A DNA stretch of 64,000 nucleotides from assembly GCA_910587735.1 (NCBI GenBank), contig CAJUNT010000008.1, positions 62,001 through 126,000 of the forward strand, in the 5' to 3' direction. Position 1 is the first letter of the stretch. Every line of letters starts with the position of its first letter. This stretch comes from an uncultured Clostridia bacterium. GTDB lineage: Bacteria > Bacillota > Clostridia > Lachnospirales > Anaerotignaceae. The notes beneath the pieces are model-generated. The model was given only the letters and a program-made list of their open reading frames with translations. It searched no databases and was not told the DNA's origin. Positions 45,401 to 54,827 of this stretch are shown piece after piece. Made by a program: the position numbers and the translations under genes.

Positions 45401-45595
45401 TTATTTCGCAGTTATATCAATCAAACACCAAACGCTTATTTAATTTCTTATCGTCTGAATCAAAGTATAAAATTGCTTTGTAATACAGATAAAAGCATTT
45501 CTGATATTGCTTTTGATGTTGGATTTCATGGAGCAAGTTATTATTCTGAAACATTTCGTAAATGGTTTGGTATCAGTCCTACAAAATATAAATAA
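45395..45595 (+). pseudogene. C-terminal remnant of an AraC-family regulator
   Basis: 67 codons open to a stop encode CKLFRSYINQTPNAYLISYR, ISDIAFDVGFHGASYYSETF and RKWFGISPTKYK, the last helix-turn-helix and tail of an AraC/XylS activator. The sensor domain and first helix-turn-helix are absent. It is cut at the same place as the protease remnant on the other strand. A proper terminator still follows. Confidence 0.8.
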
Positions 45596-45630
45596 AAAGC
45601 CGAATAGTATTTCTTCGGCTTTTTATTTTT
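45594..45630 (+). terminator. Terminator of the AraC remnant
   Basis: AAAAAGCCGAA (45594-45604) pairs with TTCGGCTTTTT (45614-45624), followed by ATTTTT. The flanking A-run makes it bidirectional, serving the convergent gene as well. Confidence 0.85.
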
Positions 45631-45672
45631 GTTACATTATTATTAATTTGATAAAACGCTCTTTCCTATATT

Positions 45673-46620
45673 TTACATTGGTGTAGATGTAATATAAACT
45701 GTTTTTGTATCGCCGTCCCATGTTACATTTGCTCCAAATGCTTCCGCAACAAAACGAGCAGGAACAAGTGTATAACCATTATAACTGATTGCAGGAGATT
45801 CTAATGTTTTCGCCTCTCCATTGATATAAGCAGTTGCGCTATTTAATGTTAATGTAACTCTTTTATCACCTTTTACAGCAACAGCTTGTTTTGTTTCAGC
45901 ATTCCATGTTATAGTTGCTCCTAATGATTCAAATATACTTCTCATAGGAACCATTGTTCTGCCGTTAATATTTTGTGGTGCAACATCTGATATAAGAGTA
46001 TTACCATCTATTACAACAGATATATTTTGTGTTTTTTGTACTGGAGTTTGCTGTGTTGCTGTTTCTTCTCCTAAAAAATTAGGGAAAATATAAAATGAAA
46101 TATCTAAATTTTCATCGAAATCTCTCATATAAATGACATCATTATGCGCAAATTGATATGTACTAATATCATAGTCATGAAGCCCAAGATTTTTTTCTAA
46201 TTCATAGTCAAAACCTTCTTCTTCAATATCCTCATCTAAAATATAAGTAGCAAGTGCAAAGTATATTGCAAAATATTCCCAATTAACATCATCTACATCT
46301 TCTACATTAACTTGTAACTGTATCGCTTTTAAATTATCATTTTCTATATTTGTAATACAAGTAAATTGAATTTCTTTTCTTTTTGCTATATATGCTCCAT
46401 AAATTTCGTGTGAGCCTTCCAAAAAGTCTAATTCATATTCTTCTCCATATTCTTCTACTAATAATGTATTTAATTGTTGTATAAACTCTTTTCCTGTGAT
46501 ATCAAATTCTTCATCAAATGGAATAATTTCAAATTCTTCTGCAAATATGTTAAAAGCCATAGTATGAATACAAAGTACTAATGTAATGAAAAATGCTGTT
46601 ACTTTTTTGATACTGTTCAT
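45673..46620 (-). CDS. Secreted protein with copper-amine-oxidase-like stalk domain
   Basis: 315 aa with a signal peptide (hydrophobic residues 6-25, cleavage near IFA). The N-terminal 180 residues are very acidic (Glu/Asp runs such as DEDIEEEGFDYELE) and unassigned. The C-terminal 115 residues form a complete stalk domain: NGRTMVPMRSIFESLGATITWN, YINGEAKTL, and NGYTLVPARFVAEAFGANVTWD, with repeated motifs. These domains are surface-exposed in Clostridia. It shares the domain type with the protein at 44-45 kb, from which it is separated by the two pseudogenes. Confidence 0.8.
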   Translation of the reverse strand: MNSIKKVTAFFITLVLCIHTMAFNIFAEEFEIIPFDEEFDITGKEFIQQLNTLLVEEYGEEYELDFLEGSHEIYGAYIAKRKEIQFTCITNIENDNLKAIQLQVNVEDVDDVNWEYFAIYFALATYILDEDIEEEGFDYELEKNLGLHDYDISTYQFAHNDVIYMRDFDENLDISFYIFPNFLGEETATQQTPVQKTQNISVVIDGNTLISDVAPQNINGRTMVPMRSIFESLGATITWNAETKQAVAVKGDKRVTLTLNSATAYINGEAKTLESPAISYNGYTLVPARFVAEAFGANVTWDGDTKTVYITSTPM

Positions 46621-46976
46621 AAATAACCCCCCTATTTTTTACAATATTATCATTTTTTACAATGCTATTTTTATACTCCTTTCTACATATTTTTATTAAA
46701 TATACTACTTTTTGTAATATTTTTCAATAGGATATTAGTATAAATTTTATATTTTATTGCATTCTATAACAACAACATTTATATCAAAAATATAGATATT
46801 ACATATATTTCAAAATCATACAATAAATATTGACACAAAAATAACGTACAGGTTATAATGATACATAATTGTAATGTTTATATTATAATACATATTTATG
46901 CAACAAGTAATTGATAGTATCATAACATATAATAAGTTATTTATAATTAGTAAAAGTAACAGAACGGAGAGGAAAC
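46621..46976. other. A/T-rich divergent intergenic region
   Basis: 356 nt between a stalk-domain gene and the hybrid kinase, transcribed apart. It must hold both promoters; I see no clear consensus pair, RNA structure or gene. Confidence 0.5.
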
Positions 46977-49541
46977 ATGGAAAAAAAACAAAAAAATAGA
47001 AAGGATAAAAGTATATCTTTGCTACTTCCTATTATACTTGTTTTTTGTATATTGGGAACGGTTGTATTTTCTGTATCACATAAAATATCAACAGAAATGT
47101 CTCATTCAGCAATTCAAAACTTAAGTGAAAGTTTAGATTTAATGAAGGGTACAATAGAAGCAATACTTCTAAAAGAGGCGGAATTTCAAAAACTGATTTC
47201 ACACGAAATTGCAAATATAGAAAATCCAGAGGAATTTATTCGCTCTTATCATAAAAATCAAACAATGGTAAAACTGTCTATTATACTATCAGGAGAAACG
47301 GAAGGTATTTCAAATACAGGAGAAGTATTTACAGAAGATGGATTAAACTTTTCTTTTGGAAAAAAAGTATATGATTTGCCTATATCTGAATCTTATTTAA
47401 ATTATATGGGAACATGGGCATATACTATAAAATGTCCTGTTATCAAAAATAGAAAACAGATTGCAACACTCTATGCTGAATATGTTTATGATTCTTTTGA
47501 TAAGTCACTTCCTAATGGCTTTTATAATGGTAAGGCAATGCTTTATATTATGGACGCTAAAACAGAAAGACTGATATTAAAACCGAAAGGTATGGGGGAA
47601 CGTAGCGCAGGACACTTGAATTTAGAGGATTTTTTTCGTGCCAACAATATTCTTGATTCAAATCTTCGTGATGAATTAAGAAGTTCTGTAAAAAATGGCA
47701 AAAATGTATTATTTTATCATGATATCAGACACAAAAATGCACTCAATTATATGTGGTCAGTAAATGATGGCGCAATTTATTTAATAGGTTATGTACCCAT
47801 TGAGGCAATACAACAAGAAGGAAAAACAGTAAATCAAAATATATTTATTGTTGTTGCTGTTATGTTAAGTGCATTTTTTTTATGTTGTATGTTATATTAT
47901 TTCAACCAAAGACAACAAAATAAAATTAGAAAAGAAAGAGAAATAGAAAGAGAAATACATAACAAGCAACTTGCAGAGGCATTACAAGCTGCACAAATAG
48001 CAAGTAATTCCAAAACAACATTTCTTTCTAATATGTCACACGATATTCGTACACCTATGAATGCTGTATTAGGATTTACAACACTGCTTGCTATGGATGC
48101 AGAAAATCCTGCAAAAGTAAGAGAATACACTAAAAAAATTTTTGCCTCAGGACAGCATTTATTGAGTTTAATAAATGATATATTAGATGTTTCTAAAATT
48201 GAAAGTGGTAAAGTGGTACTAAATATTGACAAATTTACATTAAATGATTTGGTATCTTCTATTGATGCTATTATACGCCCTATGGCAAAATCGAAAAATC
48301 AAATATTTCATATGGAAGTTACAGGTATAAAACATGAATGCTTTATGGGTGATGAAACAAGAATCAATCAAATATTGATAAATCTGCTTTCTAATGCTGT
48401 AAAATATACTCAGCCAAAAGGAAATATATGGTTTCGTATTATAGGATTAAAACAACGCTCTCATCAATATGAACATATACGAATAGAAGTAGAAGATGAT
48501 GGATATGGTATGACACCAGAATATCTTGAAACAATATTTGATGCATTTACAAGAGCAGAAAATAGTACAACAAATAAAGTACAAGGTACAGGGCTTGGTA
48601 TGGCAATTACCAAAAATATTATAGAACTTATGGGCGGAACAATAGAAGTATTCAGCGAAGTAGATAAAGGAAGCTTATTTAGAGTAGAGCTGGAATTCCG
48701 TATACCAGAAGAACAGGTTGATAAACAATTCTGGAAAAATTATGGTATATCAAATATATTGGCAGTTGATAATGTTTTAGATGTTTGTCAAAGTATTAAA
48801 ACGCTTATGCATGATACAGATGTTTCAATAGAAACATTTGTTGATATTCAAAAAGCATTACAAACTATTTATGATAATAAACAACTTTATGATATGATAT
48901 TACTTGGTTGTAATGCCCCTATCACAAAAAAAATAGATACAGCAAAAAAAATACGTGAAATACTGCCTGATGTTTGTATAATATTTTTAATAGAAAATGA
49001 TAGTGAAGATGTTGAGCAAATGATTGATATGGAAAACACTGCTATACTCATAAAACCATTTTTTGTATCTGCATTAAAAGAAAAAATATTAGAAATGCAC
49101 CATCTATCAAATAGTGAAAATGCATTCTCTAATACAGATGTGCCAACACTGGAAGGAATGCACTTTCTTGCTGCAGAAGATAATGAAATCAATGCCGAAA
49201 TATTAGAAGAAATATTGACAATGGAAGGGGCAAGCTGTGAAATTGTTGAAAATGGTAAAATGGCATTAGAACATTTTCAAAAATCTTCAGAATATGAATT
49301 TGATGCCATACTTATGGACGTCCAAATGCCCATTATGAATGGTTATGAAGCAACAAAAGCAATTAGAGCATTACAAAGAAAGGATGCTCAAACGATACCA
49401 ATTATCGCTATGACAGCAAATGCTTTTGTAGAAGATGAAAAAGAAGCATTAAAATCAGGTATGAATATACACATATCAAAACCGATTGATATCGATATGC
49501 TATATCAAACAATTAAGCAATGTGTAAAAAGAAAGGAGTAA
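46977..49541 (+). CDS. Hybrid sensor histidine kinase with two receiver domains
   Basis: 854 aa. TM1 (about 13-34), an extracytoplasmic domain of about 245 residues, TM2 (about 286-308), a short coiled coil, then HisKA with the phospho-His in NMSHDIRTPMN, HATPase (NLLSNAVKYT, GTGLGMAITKN), and two receivers. The first (about 600-710) is degenerate, with LLGCNAP where the phospho-aspartate should be. The second (about 725-850) is intact (AAEDNE, ILMDVQMPIMNG, ISKPI). No output domain, so it signals by phosphotransfer. It ends 4 nt before a binding-lipoprotein gene and may use that protein as a ligand sensor. Confidence 0.9.
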   Translation: MEKKQKNRKDKSISLLLPIILVFCILGTVVFSVSHKISTEMSHSAIQNLSESLDLMKGTIEAILLKEAEFQKLISHEIANIENPEEFIRSYHKNQTMVKLSIILSGETEGISNTGEVFTEDGLNFSFGKKVYDLPISESYLNYMGTWAYTIKCPVIKNRKQIATLYAEYVYDSFDKSLPNGFYNGKAMLYIMDAKTERLILKPKGMGERSAGHLNLEDFFRANNILDSNLRDELRSSVKNGKNVLFYHDIRHKNALNYMWSVNDGAIYLIGYVPIEAIQQEGKTVNQNIFIVVAVMLSAFFLCCMLYYFNQRQQNKIRKEREIEREIHNKQLAEALQAAQIASNSKTTFLSNMSHDIRTPMNAVLGFTTLLAMDAENPAKVREYTKKIFASGQHLLSLINDILDVSKIESGKVVLNIDKFTLNDLVSSIDAIIRPMAKSKNQIFHMEVTGIKHECFMGDETRINQILINLLSNAVKYTQPKGNIWFRIIGLKQRSHQYEHIRIEVEDDGYGMTPEYLETIFDAFTRAENSTTNKVQGTGLGMAITKNIIELMGGTIEVFSEVDKGSLFRVELEFRIPEEQVDKQFWKNYGISNILAVDNVLDVCQSIKTLMHDTDVSIETFVDIQKALQTIYDNKQLYDMILLGCNAPITKKIDTAKKIREILPDVCIIFLIENDSEDVEQMIDMENTAILIKPFFVSALKEKILEMHHLSNSENAFSNTDVPTLEGMHFLAAEDNEINAEILEEILTMEGASCEIVENGKMALEHFQKSSEYEFDAILMDVQMPIMNGYEATKAIRALQRKDAQTIPIIAMTANAFVEDEKEALKSGMNIHISKPIDIDMLYQTIKQCVKRKE

Positions 49542-49545
49542 AAAT

Positions 49546-50832
49546 ATGAAAAAAATACTTTTACTATTGATTGCTTTCATAACAATATTTTCTTTTACTG
49601 CTTGCACAAATCATCAAAACAGTAATTTAATGACATCAGAACCACAACAGCAAAAAGTGGTAAATTTATTTGGTCCCATGGAAAAAACAAATCCTAATGC
49701 AGACAATATAGCAAGAACTGCTTTTGATATGACAGTAGCACTTGCAGAACAAAAATTAAATTTGTTAGTAGAATATAGAACATATACAGCAGAAAATTAT
49801 AAAGAAAAAACATATGATGATGTGACACTTGACCGTATACGTAACAATATGGACGATTGGTATTTATTAAATCCTGATATTATACAGATATTAGGTACAG
49901 AAGGAAAGCTTGTTGATTTATCCGTATTGGACAGTGCCAAAAATTTGAGAGAAGTAGTCAAAACAGCAAATACTGTTGATGGAAAATTAGTAGCAATACC
50001 ACAGGAAGTAGTTGTACATGGGCTATTTGTAAATAAAGATATGTTTGATAAATACAATTTGGCACTACCCAATACACCAGAAGAATTTTTGCATTGCTGT
50101 GAAGTGTTTCAGCAAAATGGTATTGAAACGCCTATCGGTGCAAATCGTTGGTGGTTAGAAAACTTTGTATTTGCACAAGCATATGCGGATTTATATAATG
50201 GTGATACTACACAACAGGAAATACAACAATTAAACAGTGGTGAACGTAAATACAGCGATTATATGAGAAATGGTTTTGAATTTTTGAAAAAATTGATTGA
50301 TAATGGTTATGTTGATGCTGAAAAAGCATATGTTTCTGAGGCAATAGAGGGAGAAATTGCAGATTTTTTGGCACAAAAAACACCTATTGTTATGGCTTAT
50401 TGGGGTGCTGCAAATACAGATACTGCTTATGGAAATACTGATTTTGAATTGCAGGTAATTGGATTTCCAAGTAATAAAGGACAAATGCCTGTTGTTTCTA
50501 TGACAGGTTATGCTGTCAATGTAAATGCAGAACATCTACATGATGTTATGAATGTTTTAGATATTATACTTTCTGACGAAGCACTTCAAATTTATGCAGA
50601 AACAAATAAAGTGATTTCTCCTTCTAAAAATGTGGAAGTGGATTGTGTGCCTGCATTAAAGCCTTTAAATGATAAAATACAACAAAATATTTATGTACTT
50701 GGTTCTAATGCTGGTATGAATGTGGAACAATGGGGAAATACTTGTTTGATTGTTAGAAAATTATTAACTGGTGCAAGTGTAGAGGAATGTATGGCGGAAT
50801 TTGATGCATTACAACAAAAAGCATTACAATAA
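49546..50832 (+). CDS. Family-1 solute-binding lipoprotein
   Basis: 428 aa. A signal peptide ends in the lipobox SFTAC, giving a lipid-anchored protein. The body resembles carbohydrate-binding SBPs (GKLVAIPQEVVVHGLFVNKDMF, GANRWWLENFVFAQAYADLY). No permease or ATPase gene accompanies it. It follows the hybrid kinase at 4 nt, so its most probable role is to bind a ligand for that kinase's sensor domain; a role in transport with permeases elsewhere is the alternative. Confidence 0.87.
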   Translation: MKKILLLLIAFITIFSFTACTNHQNSNLMTSEPQQQKVVNLFGPMEKTNPNADNIARTAFDMTVALAEQKLNLLVEYRTYTAENYKEKTYDDVTLDRIRNNMDDWYLLNPDIIQILGTEGKLVDLSVLDSAKNLREVVKTANTVDGKLVAIPQEVVVHGLFVNKDMFDKYNLALPNTPEEFLHCCEVFQQNGIETPIGANRWWLENFVFAQAYADLYNGDTTQQEIQQLNSGERKYSDYMRNGFEFLKKLIDNGYVDAEKAYVSEAIEGEIADFLAQKTPIVMAYWGAANTDTAYGNTDFELQVIGFPSNKGQMPVVSMTGYAVNVNAEHLHDVMNVLDIILSDEALQIYAETNKVISPSKNVEVDCVPALKPLNDKIQQNIYVLGSNAGMNVEQWGNTCLIVRKLLTGASVEECMAEFDALQQKALQ

Positions 50833-50848
50833 ATAACAACTGTTTGTA

Positions 50849-50907
50849 ATGGGGAAAACTTTTTATAAATTTTTTATAAATAAAAAAGGGTTCCCCATAT
50901 TTTTATT
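50849..50907. terminator. Terminator after the kinase/lipoprotein operon
   Basis: ATGGGGAA (50849-50856) pairs with TTCCCCAT (50891-50898), extended by an imperfect AACTTTTT/AAAAAAGG part, then ATTTTTATTT. Convergent radical SAM genes end just beyond and may share it. Confidence 0.75.
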
Positions 50908-50921
50908 TGTAATTTAATACA

Positions 50922-52166
50922 TTATTTCAATACAATTTTTTTAGGAAATGCTTGTTTTTTACAAATTCTCCAAACAGTATCAATATAACTTCTAGTGTAT
51001 TTTTGTTCTATGTAATGATAGTAATATGCTCCCCTATTTGTGATAGTATAGCCATATGGACATTTTTTAATAAGTCCTAATTTTTCAGCAATACAAAATT
51101 CAAATCTAAACAAATATTCTATATCATAGCCTATTTCTTTTTTAAAATCTCTATTATCAATATGTAATGTATAAGTATGCCAAAATAAATAATATACTGC
51201 TTTTTGGCGCATTGTAAAACGTAATGTCAATGCATTTGGCTGTTTATTATGATGCAGTGTATTGATATATTGTTTTACAGAAAATGTATTGATATGCATT
51301 GTATCACAAAACAATGATACAGCAGATGTTCCAAACCCTATAAAATGATTTCTCGTAATAGAAGAATATTTTTTTGTATCTGGCAATGCAAATGTCCACA
51401 CCGATGTCCTTTTTTTATTTGTTTTATTGCAATAACGAACAATAGTGTTTAAAAGTATTTTCTTTTTGTGTTCGGAAAGTGGTTTATATTGATTATTGTT
51501 AAATGTAAAATCAATAAAAGGATATGTTGAAATCTGTGTAGCATGACATCGAAATGCCATTTCAATATCTTTTTTTAATGTATATTGTGTTTGATTTGGC
51601 ATAGCAAATATTAAATCCATATCTACTGTTTCAAAATTTGCCTTTTTTATTATTTTTGCCATATTGGCATAGTTATATTTTTTTCTATTTAGACTTTTCA
51701 AACATTGTTTGTGAAAGGATTGTATTCCTATACTAATCATAGTAATACCTATACTCTTTAAATAAAGTAAATTTTGTTCTGTTATATCTTCTGGATGCAG
51801 TTCTATACCTATTCCCTCTGTAATATCAAAATGTTTTTGAAGTGTGGTAATAATTTCAGACAGATATTCTATTAATAATGCTGGTGTTCCACCTCCAAAA
51901 TACAGACTTGTTACTTTTTTTATTCGTTTATTATGACAACGCAATGTAATTTCTTTTAATAAAGCATTTTTATATTGCAATGCTCTTTCTTTTTTATATA
52001 TCTCTTTGCAGTATGGACAATAATCACATAAACTTCTGCAAAAAGGAATATGCACATAAATACCTAAATTATCTATATTATTATAATTTTCAAATATATT
52101 TTGATTGGTAAATAAAAATGGTTTTGTACTTTTTGTCAGCCACATTGTCAAAAGAGATGTTAGCAT
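50922..52166 (-). CDS. HemW/HemN-like radical SAM protein
   Basis: 414 aa. The cluster motif is HIPFCRSLCDYCPYC, a CX3CX2C; GGGTPALL and DLIFAMPNQT follow as in coproporphyrinogen-oxidase-like proteins, and a HemN-type C-terminal domain is present. It is not close enough to HemW or HemZ to assign a reaction; the 40-residue N-terminal extension with LFTNQNIFE is unusual. It follows another radical SAM gene by 12 nt. The ATG follows aggaggga. Confidence 0.8.
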   Translation of the reverse strand: MLTSLLTMWLTKSTKPFLFTNQNIFENYNNIDNLGIYVHIPFCRSLCDYCPYCKEIYKKERALQYKNALLKEITLRCHNKRIKKVTSLYFGGGTPALLIEYLSEIITTLQKHFDITEGIGIELHPEDITEQNLLYLKSIGITMISIGIQSFHKQCLKSLNRKKYNYANMAKIIKKANFETVDMDLIFAMPNQTQYTLKKDIEMAFRCHATQISTYPFIDFTFNNNQYKPLSEHKKKILLNTIVRYCNKTNKKRTSVWTFALPDTKKYSSITRNHFIGFGTSAVSLFCDTMHINTFSVKQYINTLHHNKQPNALTLRFTMRQKAVYYLFWHTYTLHIDNRDFKKEIGYDIEYLFRFEFCIAEKLGLIKKCPYGYTITNRGAYYYHYIEQKYTRSYIDTVWRICKKQAFPKKIVLK

Positions 52167-52178
52167 TTTATTTCCCTC

Positions 52179-53081
52179 CTATATATATTTTAAATAAGTA
52201 AAAAGCATCTCTAGTATTATTTTTAAATTTCCTCTAAAAAGCAATGTATATTCTGCTACAAAAAAATAACCGCATTTTTTACACAATCCCTTTTCATAAA
52301 TACATCTTCCGCATATTGAAATATTTCCCTGCTCTATTACCACACATTGATAACAGGGTGTTGGAAATGTATTGTTTATTAAATAGGGAAATGCACTGAC
52401 TAAATTAAATATGGGATATTTTTGTTTCTTTAATTTCGCAATGATATTACAGCAAATTTTTTTGTCTTTTTTATGTAACTGTAAATATTCAGTACATTCA
52501 TATGGTGTGTGAAAATTAAACGAAATTGCTTTTATATTTTTTTCTCTTTTAGCAATATCTGCAACATTTCTGATTTTATGTTTGTTTATTTGATTGATTG
52601 CCATATATAAACAAATATTATTTGTAGTAGCACATTTTATATTTTTTAATATAGTGTCATATGTATCACCACGTATCATATTATGTGTTTTTCTATCACC
52701 ATCTAAGCTAAGCAATATCAAATCTGCTTCTGGTAAATCTATGGGAAATGTGCCGTTTGTTACAACATTGACAATTAAAAATCCAATTTCTTTTGCTTCT
52801 TTTACTAAATCTCTCACTGTTTTCTCATTGTGTTGCCACAAAAATGTTTCTCCCCCACAGAAAAATAATATTCTGACACCCATATGATATAATATATTCA
52901 TTTCTTTTTTGATGTTTTGATAAGTATATATTTTACTTTGTTTATTATTTACACTGCAATGTTTACAATGTAAATTGCACTTATCTGTTAATATAATCGT
53001 ACCTAATATGGGATTTTTTTTATGGAATAATATTGTTTTGATTCCAAATATTGAAAATTTTAAAAATGTTTTACTATTCAT
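52179..53081 (-). CDS. Radical SAM protein with C-terminal cysteines
   Basis: 300 aa. The motif TDKCNLHCKHCSVN (CX3CX2C) is near residue 37 and CGGETFLW is the SAM-binding glycine motif. The C-terminus has about seven cysteines (PCYQC, CGRCI, CKKCGYF), fitting an auxiliary Fe-S or zinc site, and ends in a hydrophobic helix. The N-terminal segment resembles that of a group of clostridial radical SAM enzymes of unknown substrate. Its ATG shares one base with the stop of the coiled-coil gene (TAATG), showing coupling. Confidence 0.82.
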   Translation of the reverse strand: MNSKTFLKFSIFGIKTILFHKKNPILGTIILTDKCNLHCKHCSVNNKQSKIYTYQNIKKEMNILYHMGVRILFFCGGETFLWQHNEKTVRDLVKEAKEIGFLIVNVVTNGTFPIDLPEADLILLSLDGDRKTHNMIRGDTYDTILKNIKCATTNNICLYMAINQINKHKIRNVADIAKREKNIKAISFNFHTPYECTEYLQLHKKDKKICCNIIAKLKKQKYPIFNLVSAFPYLINNTFPTPCYQCVVIEQGNISICGRCIYEKGLCKKCGYFFVAEYTLLFRGNLKIILEMLFTYLKYI

Positions 53082-53380
53082 TATAATACTTCCTCAGTGT
53101 CTTTTTCTAAATCTATATACAGTTGTTTTGTTCTTCGTTCTATATCGTTTAACCTATCTCTTATGATATCTAATTTTGTTTTTATGCTATTTAAATTATT
53201 TTCTATTGCTTGCAGTTTCAACTCAGTAATTATATTTTCTAATTTTATAATATCTATTTCTAATGAAAGTGTTTGTATATCATTACCACTTTTCTTTTTC
53301 AGCATTTGTATCTCTTTTTTATTTCTCATAATATGCACACTACGATAGAGCATTTCGTCCCAATAGTTCTTATGAATCAT
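53081..53380 (-). CDS. Small coiled-coil protein
   Basis: 99 aa. From residue 20 to the end the sequence is one long coiled coil with heptad-spaced Leu/Ile (IDIIKLENIITELKLQAIENN). No membrane span, signal or Cys. The gene is translationally coupled to the radical SAM gene, so it may be a partner or scaffold. The ribosome site is weak. Confidence 0.6.
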   Translation of the reverse strand: MIHKNYWDEMLYRSVHIMRNKKEIQMLKKKSGNDIQTLSLEIDIIKLENIITELKLQAIENNLNSIKTKLDIIRDRLNDIERRTKQLYIDLEKDTEEVL

Positions 53381-53419
53381 AGCTTTTGATTTTGGTCTTT
53401 CGTTAAATAAATTCTCTTG

Positions 53420-54040
53420 TCATTTTGCTAAAAAATCCTTTCCTTCTTTTGATATTTGTATTTTTATTTCTGTTGGTTTTTCCCCTTGCACTTTTTCTAA
53501 ATAACTAGATTTATGCAGATATCTTCCAGAATGTAAAGGAGAAGCTTGTTCAGGTTATTCTCCTTGTTGTCTATTCTTTAAAAATACAATTTCTGTTGTA
53601 GTACTTTCTCCTTCTTGTCCTAAATATCGTGATGGCTTAGAAAGCACTAGTTTATATCTTCCCTTTAAAGAAGATGGTACAGCACTTTCTACATTTGGAG
53701 GCATTGCCGAAATAGGAAATTTTCCCAGTTGTTTAAAATTAACTAAAACATAAGAACTATAATGGATACCACCCTTCGGGTGTATCTCCACAAATAAGTA
53801 CTCTTCCTTACCTTACATGGCATGAACAATTACATTTGCTAATACAGAACTTTGTTTTGATATTTCTGCATAAGATTCATTAAAGCCAAATCTTTCCTCT
53901 CTGAATATACATATTAAATCATTTGCTGATTTCGTTTCTAAATTTGTGCTTGGGTTTTTTGTATATATAATTCTATCGCTTTTTGATAGATTATTTTTTC
54001 TACTTTCCTTGCTTCCTCTTTTTCTCTTTTTTATCTGCAT
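53420..54040 (-). pseudogene. Gene interrupted by two in-frame TAA codons
   Basis: Three pieces lie in one frame on the minus strand. Piece 1 (54040-53813) ends ANVIVHAM-TAA. The next codons GKEEYLFVEIHPKGG run on to KNRQQGE-TAA at 53555, and the frame continues PEQASPLHSGRYLHK to KIQISKEGKDFLAK and a TGA at 53420. All have normal protein composition, so an ancestral protein of about 206 aa is implied. The family is not recognised. It sits at the head of the radical SAM operon; a GTG for the second piece has no ribosome site. Confidence 0.65.
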
Positions 54041-54248
54041 ACATATAACGTCTCTCCTTTATTGTTCTATATGGTAAAAATTATTATTATTTTAACATAT
54101 TATATTGTATTTTTGCAATATTTTTTGAATATGGTATCAACAGAAATCTACAATTAAAAATTCTATTTATTATTGAATGATATTTTATTGTAATAATAAT
54201 GAGTAAGCAATATCTTTTTTCAATATACTTACTCATATCATTATTATA

Positions 54249-54827
54249 TTACATTTTCATAATTTCAGACATGATACAAACACCTTTTGCACCACAGCGT
54301 ATTACTTGCTCTATTTGTATTTTATTTAACTGTATCCCTCCAATTCCATAAACAGGCAATGTTGTATTTTTACAAATTTGTTCTAAAAATAACAATCCCC
54401 TTGGAGGAATCCCTTTTTTACAATCTGTGTTATAAATATGTCCTGCAACAATATAACTTACTCCCATTTTTTCAGCTTTCTGTGCTTCCTGTATACTATG
54501 TACAGAAGTTCCTATTGTTTCAAATTCTTTTAAATACATATGATATTTTTCAAGTATATGTAATGGTAAATGAATACTATTACAATTCATTTTTAATGCT
54601 GTATCAATGTAATTATGTATAATGCAATTTACTTTATATTGTTTACAAATTTTTATTACACTTTCAGCTAACATACAATATTCTTTTTCTGGTAAATCCT
54701 TCTCTCGCAATACAAGTGCCTTAGGGTGACAACTGCAAATTTTTTCAATTTGTTCTAAATAGGGACGTTTACTTAAATTTCTATTTGTAAATGCTATAAT
54801 ATTACGAAATAAATTGATATCACACAT
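54249..54827 (-). CDS. thiE: Thiamine phosphate synthase (ThiE/TenI)
   Basis: 192 aa, a TIM-barrel of ThiE/TenI type. It reads GTSVHSIQEAQKAEKMGVSY, then GHIYNTDCKKGIPPRG and PVYGIGGI, the phosphate-binding part. ThiE couples HMP-pyrophosphate with thiazole phosphate; TenI-like members aromatise the thiazole. The short length leaves both open. The ATG at 54827 is chosen from a GAGTGA site and overlaps the thiH stop by 8 nt. Last gene of thiSFGH-thiE; thiC, thiD and thiM are not in the window. Confidence 0.85.
   Translation of the reverse strand: MCDINLFRNIIAFTNRNLSKRPYLEQIEKICSCHPKALVLREKDLPEKEYCMLAESVIKICKQYKVNCIIHNYIDTALKMNCNSIHLPLHILEKYHMYLKEFETIGTSVHSIQEAQKAEKMGVSYIVAGHIYNTDCKKGIPPRGLLFLEQICKNTTLPVYGIGGIQLNKIQIEQVIRCGAKGVCIMSEIMKM

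Noticed and set aside
43210..46620. A prophage or integrative island around the XRE genes and pseudogenes
   Set aside because: No integrase, phage structural gene, tRNA or direct repeats were found; the region is better explained by local decay.
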